Source: an uncultured Corynebacterium sp.
GTDB taxonomy: Bacteria; Actinomycetota; Actinomycetes; Mycobacteriales; Mycobacteriaceae
DNA length: 8,415 nt
NCBI RefSeq assembly: GCF_937999985.1
Contig: NZ_CALLDG010000142.1
Span: 1-8,415, forward strand
Direction of reading: 5' to 3'
Both the position numbers and the translations under genes were made by a program. Positions 6,204 to 8,415 of the stretch are shown piece after piece; positions within the stretch are counted from its first letter, which is position 1, and the number at the start of each line of letters is the position of its first letter. The notes beneath the pieces were generated by a model. The model had not been told where the DNA came from. It did not search any database and worked only from the letters and a program-made list of their open reading frames with translations.

Positions 6204-7516
6204 GTACCGCAGTAGGTCGTGAACTCGGCTTCCTCGCGCGGCACCGCCGCATGGAGGCCGAGTTTTTCGTATTTGTCGTCCCATTCGAAGGGTCTACGTA
6301 GCGCCTCGAGTGCCAGTAGGTAGCGGCTGAGGTCACCAGCCTCGGCTTGCTCGAGCGCGACCTGCATGCCGTGGTTGCGCGGTAGGTAGATGGGGTTGCG
6401 CGGGTGGGGGTCCTGCGCTGTCCAGCGCTCGGTCCACTCGGCGGCACCCGGGGTGCCCTCGAGGCCCTGGGGGATCTCGCCCGGGTTCAGGTTGGCCAGG
6501 AGAGCACTGTAGTCGGGAGCCGCCACTTGCAGTAGGTCAAGCAACTGTTCGGCGCAGTCCGGGGCTCCCAGCGCGGCGGCCATCTGTTCGTCCCACGCCG
6601 CGGCGTACTGCGGCTGGAAGCGGTGCAAGCGCTCAGTAAATTTTTTGACGCCCTCATCCACCAGCGGCACGAGTGCCTCAGCCAGGCGCGCGAGGTTCCA
6701 CATCATGACGGCGGGCTGTTGGGCGTAAGCGTAGCGGCCAAGGGTGTCGATGGAGCTGTACACCGTGTTGGTGGCGAAGTAATCCATGAAGGCGCACGGG
6801 CCGAAGTCGATGGTCTCCCCGGAAATTGCGATGTTGTCGGTGTTCAGCACCCCGTGGATAAAGCCGAAACGCATCCAGTAGGCGACGAGCGCGGCTTGGC
6901 GGGAGACGGTGGCGTCAAAAAGATCGAGCGGTGAGGTGCCTTCCGGGAAGTGGCGGGCGAGGGTGTAGTCAACGAGGCGTTCGGTGACCTGTGGGCCCAT
7001 GAGCGCGGCGTATTGGAAGGTGCCGATGCGGATGTGTGAGCTGGCGACGCGCACCCCGACCGCGCCCGGGTGGAAGCGATTGCGCCGCACAGTATGGCCG
7101 GTGGAGAGGACAGCCAGCGAGCGGGCGGTGGGGACGCCCAGGGCGTGGAGGGACTCGGCGAAGGCATACTCCTTAAGAGCGGCATCGAGGGGATAGTGGC
7201 CATCGCCCCCGCGGGAAAAGGGGGTGCGGCCGGTGCCCTTGGCGTGGATGTCCCACCCGTCTTCGCGGAGCAGGAGCGCGCGGCCGTCGCCCATGCGCGG
7301 GTTGAACTGGCCGAACTGGTGGCCGGCGTAGCCGAGTGCATGGCCACCGTTCTGGCCGGTGAGGAAGGCAATGCCCTCGGGGCTGCGGAGCCACTGCGGA
7401 TCCAGACCCAGCTCGGTGGCGAGGGGCTCGTTGAGCACGAGGATCTGCGGGTCGGGGAAGGCCTCCCCGGTGCAAGGGAGGGCGAGTTCCGGGAATTGCT
7501 CGGCGAACGTATTCAT
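6200..7516 (-). CDS. selO: SelO/YdiU family protein adenylyltransferase (pseudokinase AMPylase)
   Basis: SelO-family pseudokinase, which binds ATP in a flipped orientation and transfers AMP to Ser/Thr/Tyr of target proteins; E. coli SelO modifies redox proteins such as glutaredoxin. Numbered from the ATG at 7516 (438 residues), the conserved block GYAGHQFGQFNPRMGDGRA is at 62-80, and HAKGTGRTPFSRGGDG carries the ATP-site Lys93. Glu116, Arg156, Asn228 (NTDN) and Asp237 (IDFGP) fall at the spacing of E. coli K113, E136, R176, N247 and D256. Cys436 is third from the end (YCGT), the position of Cys476 in E. coli and of selenocysteine in animals. The E. coli partner Cys272 aligns with Tyr253 here. 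The frame also allows ATG at 7528 and 7552. I prefer 7516 because a TACAAT box lies just upstream, no Shine-Dalgarno is seen for any start, and MNTFAEQFPEL fits the family N-terminus. It converges on mqo with a 4-base overlap. Confidence 0.9.
   Translation of the reverse strand: MNTFAEQFPELALPCTGEAFPDPQILVLNEPLATELGLDPQWLRSPEGIAFLTGQNGGHALGYAGHQFGQFNPRMGDGRALLLREDGWDIHAKGTGRTPFSRGGDGHYPLDAALKEYAFAESLHALGVPTARSLAVLSTGHTVRRNRFHPGAVGVRVASSHIRIGTFQYAALMGPQVTERLVDYTLARHFPEGTSPLDLFDATVSRQAALVAYWMRFGFIHGVLNTDNIAISGETIDFGPCAFMDYFATNTVYSSIDTLGRYAYAQQPAVMMWNLARLAEALVPLVDEGVKKFTERLHRFQPQYAAAWDEQMAAALGAPDCAEQLLDLLQVAAPDYSALLANLNPGEIPQGLEGTPGAAEWTERWTAQDPHPRNPIYLPRNHGMQVALEQAEAGDLSRYLLALEALRRPFEWDDKYEKLGLHAAVPREEAEFTTYCGT
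6222..6267 (+). terminator. intrinsic terminator of mqo, inside the selO coding end
   Basis: AACTCGGCTTCC (6222-6233) pairs with GGAGGCCGAGTT (6253-6264): 12 pairs, including one G-U. The loop folds further through GCGG (6238-6241) with CCGC (6247-6250). The plus strand continues as a T run (6263-6267), giving the right polarity to stop mqo transcription 19 bases after its TAA. On the minus strand no T run follows, so selO transcription in the other direction should not be stopped. Confidence 0.8.
6638..6646. repeat. A-tract/T-tract, copy 5 (inside selO)
   Basis: A3T6 on the plus strand, A6T3 in the selO coding direction, encoding Lys-Lys-Phe. It is the weakest member of the set because the T side is short. 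Confidence 0.4.
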
Positions 7517-7550
7517 GGTGTTGCCCATTGTAGGGGTAGGCTGAATTCCC
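7517..7550. promoter_or_regulatory. short divergent selO/cobA promoter region, probably leaderless on both sides
   Basis: Only 34 bases separate the preferred selO ATG (7516) from the cobA ATG (7551). On the minus strand TACAAT (7532-7527) would place a start about 7 bases further, close to the selO ATG. On the plus strand TAGGCT (7537-7542) fits the TAnnnT -10 pattern and would start transcription at about 7549-7551, at the cobA ATG. No Shine-Dalgarno precedes either gene. Leaderless mRNAs are common in corynebacteria. The -35 regions are poor, so the call is tentative. Confidence 0.4.
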
Positions 7551-8282
7551 ATGAGTGAGACAGGGAAAGTGGTGCTGATCGGCGGCGGGCCTGGGGCATG
7601 GGACTTGATTACGGTGCGCGGAATGCGCGCGCTACAGGCAGCCGACGTGATCCTGACCGATCACCTGGGCCCCACCAGCGAGCTGGACAAGCTGTGCGAC
7701 GTGGAGGCCAAGGAAGTAATCGACGTGGCGAAGCTACCGTACTCCCGGCAGGTCAGCCAGGAAAAGACCAACGAGCTGCTGGTGGAGCACGCACGGGCCG
7801 GCAAGACCGTCGCCCGGCTTAAGGGCGGGGACCCGTTCGTGTTCGGGCGCGGCTTCGAGGAAGTGCAGGCGTGCGCTGCGGCGGGTGTGGCCTGCGAGGT
7901 TATCCCAGGTGTGACCAGTGCCGTGAGCGTGCCCGCGGCCATCGGCGTGCCCGTGACCCAGCGGGGAGTGGTGCATGCCTTCACCGTGGTCTCCGGCCAC
8001 GTCTCGCCGGATAACCCGAGCAGCCTGGTGGACTGGCACGCACTGGCGGCCTCGGGGGCCACGCTGTGCGTGATCATGGGCGTGCGGAACGTGGCCGCGA
8101 TTGCCGCGGAGCTGCAGGCCGGGGGACTGGCGGCCGACACCCCGGCGGCCGTGATCCAGGAGGGCACCACCGACCAGCAGCGGGGATTCCGCTGCACCCT
8201 GGGTACGCTGGCCGAAACTTTCGAAGCTAACGAGGTTGGCTCGCCGGCGGTGTATGTGATCGGCGAGGTTGCTGGCCTCTAG
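7551..8282 (+). CDS. cobA: uroporphyrinogen-III C-methyltransferase
   Basis: A 243-residue SAM-dependent methyltransferase (SUMT) that methylates uroporphyrinogen III at C-2 and C-7 to give precorrin-2, the branch point to cobalamin and siroheme. Family blocks are visible in order: LIGGGPGAWDLIT (9-21, the glycine-rich loop), RLKGGDPFVFGRGFEE (89-104), VIPGVTSAVSVPA (117-129), PVTQRG (134-139) and VVSGHVS (146-152). It is a single-domain enzyme without the dehydrogenase/ferrochelatase half of CysG, so later siroheme steps need other genes. Small departures are Ala-Trp after the GGGPG loop, where Asp-Pro is common, and Gln instead of His in P-x-T-x-R-G. There is no Shine-Dalgarno before the ATG, and translation from a leaderless transcript is likely. 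Its stop overlaps by 3 bases a transposase-like frame on the opposite strand; the C-terminus itself looks intact (PAVYVIGEVAGL). Confidence 0.93.
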   Translation: MSETGKVVLIGGGPGAWDLITVRGMRALQAADVILTDHLGPTSELDKLCDVEAKEVIDVAKLPYSRQVSQEKTNELLVEHARAGKTVARLKGGDPFVFGRGFEEVQACAAAGVACEVIPGVTSAVSVPAAIGVPVTQRGVVHAFTVVSGHVSPDNPSSLVDWHALAASGATLCVIMGVRNVAAIAAELQAGGLAADTPAAVIQEGTTDQQRGFRCTLGTLAETFEANEVGSPAVYVIGEVAGL

Positions 8283-8415
8283 ATGTACTGACCGGAGACG
8301 TTGGTCAATCGTGAGAAAGGCGGCTGGTTCCCGTAAGCCGTGTGAGGCCAGTGCTGCGTTGGCGTGGAGCAAGAGCGTCCCCTTGGAATAGACGGAGGGG
8401 GCCGATAACTCGACC
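8279..8415 (-). pseudogene. 3' end of an IS481-type transposase, cut by the window edge and probably decayed
   Basis: On the minus strand a frame ends at TAG (8281-8279) with the C-terminal sequence WPHTAYGNQPPFSRLTNVSG followed by QYI. This matches the end of IS481-family (rve integrase-core) transposases, where R-P-H-[TS]-A-x-G-x-x-P-P-x-S-R-x-x-N is typical. Upstream in the same frame the sequence loses resemblance, but one frame over TLLLHAN sits where the family usually has a Leu/His-Tyr-Asn segment before R-P-H. That would fit a one-base indel at about 8348-8357. The frame remains open to the edge, so whether a full gene exists beyond cannot be told. The assignment rests on a short conserved tail. 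Confidence 0.55.

Noticed and set aside
4761..6284. A 507-codon minus-strand frame opposite mqo.
   Set aside because: The translation is Leu/Val/Gln/Gly/Asp-rich without a recognisable family. It arises because the biased GC-rich codons of mqo do not create stops in the antisense frame.
7531..7549. Possible DtxR (iron-repressor) box containing TAGGCT before cobA.
   Set aside because: Aligned with the 19-base consensus it matches only about 11 positions and the second half-site is poor. The TAGGCT is better explained as a -10 element.
8289..8307. Small inverted repeat TGACC/GGTCA after cobA as a terminator.
   Set aside because: The stem is only five pairs and no T run follows. It lies in the transposase-like coding tail and may be chance.
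7734..8372. A 212-codon minus-strand frame opposite cobA, entering the transposase-like tail.
   Set aside because: Most of it is a shadow of cobA. Only the first few residues (TLLLHAN, 8378-8358) resemble transposase sequence, and they fit better as a frameshifted remnant.
1..8415. CRISPR arrays, tRNA or rRNA genes, toxin-antitoxin or phage modules.
   Set aside because: No spaced repeats, cloverleaf-like segments or rRNA-like sequence were seen by eye, and all long genes are housekeeping or redox enzymes.

Overview
The window looks like ordinary chromosome from a high-GC actinobacterium, most likely a Corynebacterium. It carries a mycothione reductase, and mycothiol is an actinobacterial thiol. 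The order malate:quinone oxidoreductase - alpha/beta hydrolase - mycothione reductase is one I recall from corynebacterial genomes. The left edge holds a DUF222/HNH-like protein of the kind that is multicopy in this group. GC content by eye is about 60%, which would suit the lipid-requiring C. jeikeium/urealyticum group, but the species is a guess.

Layout from left to right. (1) The N-terminal 187 codons of a DUF222/13E12-type protein run off the left edge on the minus strand. (2) After a 159-base divergent spacer comes a small plus-strand membrane protein with DUF1648 and DUF5808 features. It ends tail-to-tail, with a 9-base overlap, against (3) a compact three-gene minus-strand operon that reads hydrolase, then mycothione reductase (mtr), then a short-chain dehydrogenase. 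The first two genes overlap by 8 bases and the last two are 18 bases apart. (4) A 117-base divergent spacer with two plausible overlapping promoters separates this operon from mqo on the plus strand. (5) mqo converges with selO (minus strand) with a 4-base overlap. A strong intrinsic terminator for mqo lies inside the selO coding end. (6) selO and cobA diverge from a very short spacer with no Shine-Dalgarno sequences, which suggests leaderless transcripts. (7) The cobA stop overlaps the stop of what looks like the decayed 3' end of an IS481-type transposase, cut by the right edge.

The genes touch central respiration (Mqo feeds malate electrons into the quinone pool), thiol redox balance (Mtr recycles mycothiol; SelO AMPylates redox proteins in the species where it has been studied) and tetrapyrrole synthesis (CobA makes precorrin-2). 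No obviously new multi-gene system is visible. The points most worth a second look are: recurrent A-tract/T-tract palindromes, four of them in the first 1.5 kb; the terminator buried in selO; SelO next to mycothiol genes with a changed redox-cysteine partner; an arginine-rich insert in the SDR; and the transposase remnant abutting cobA.
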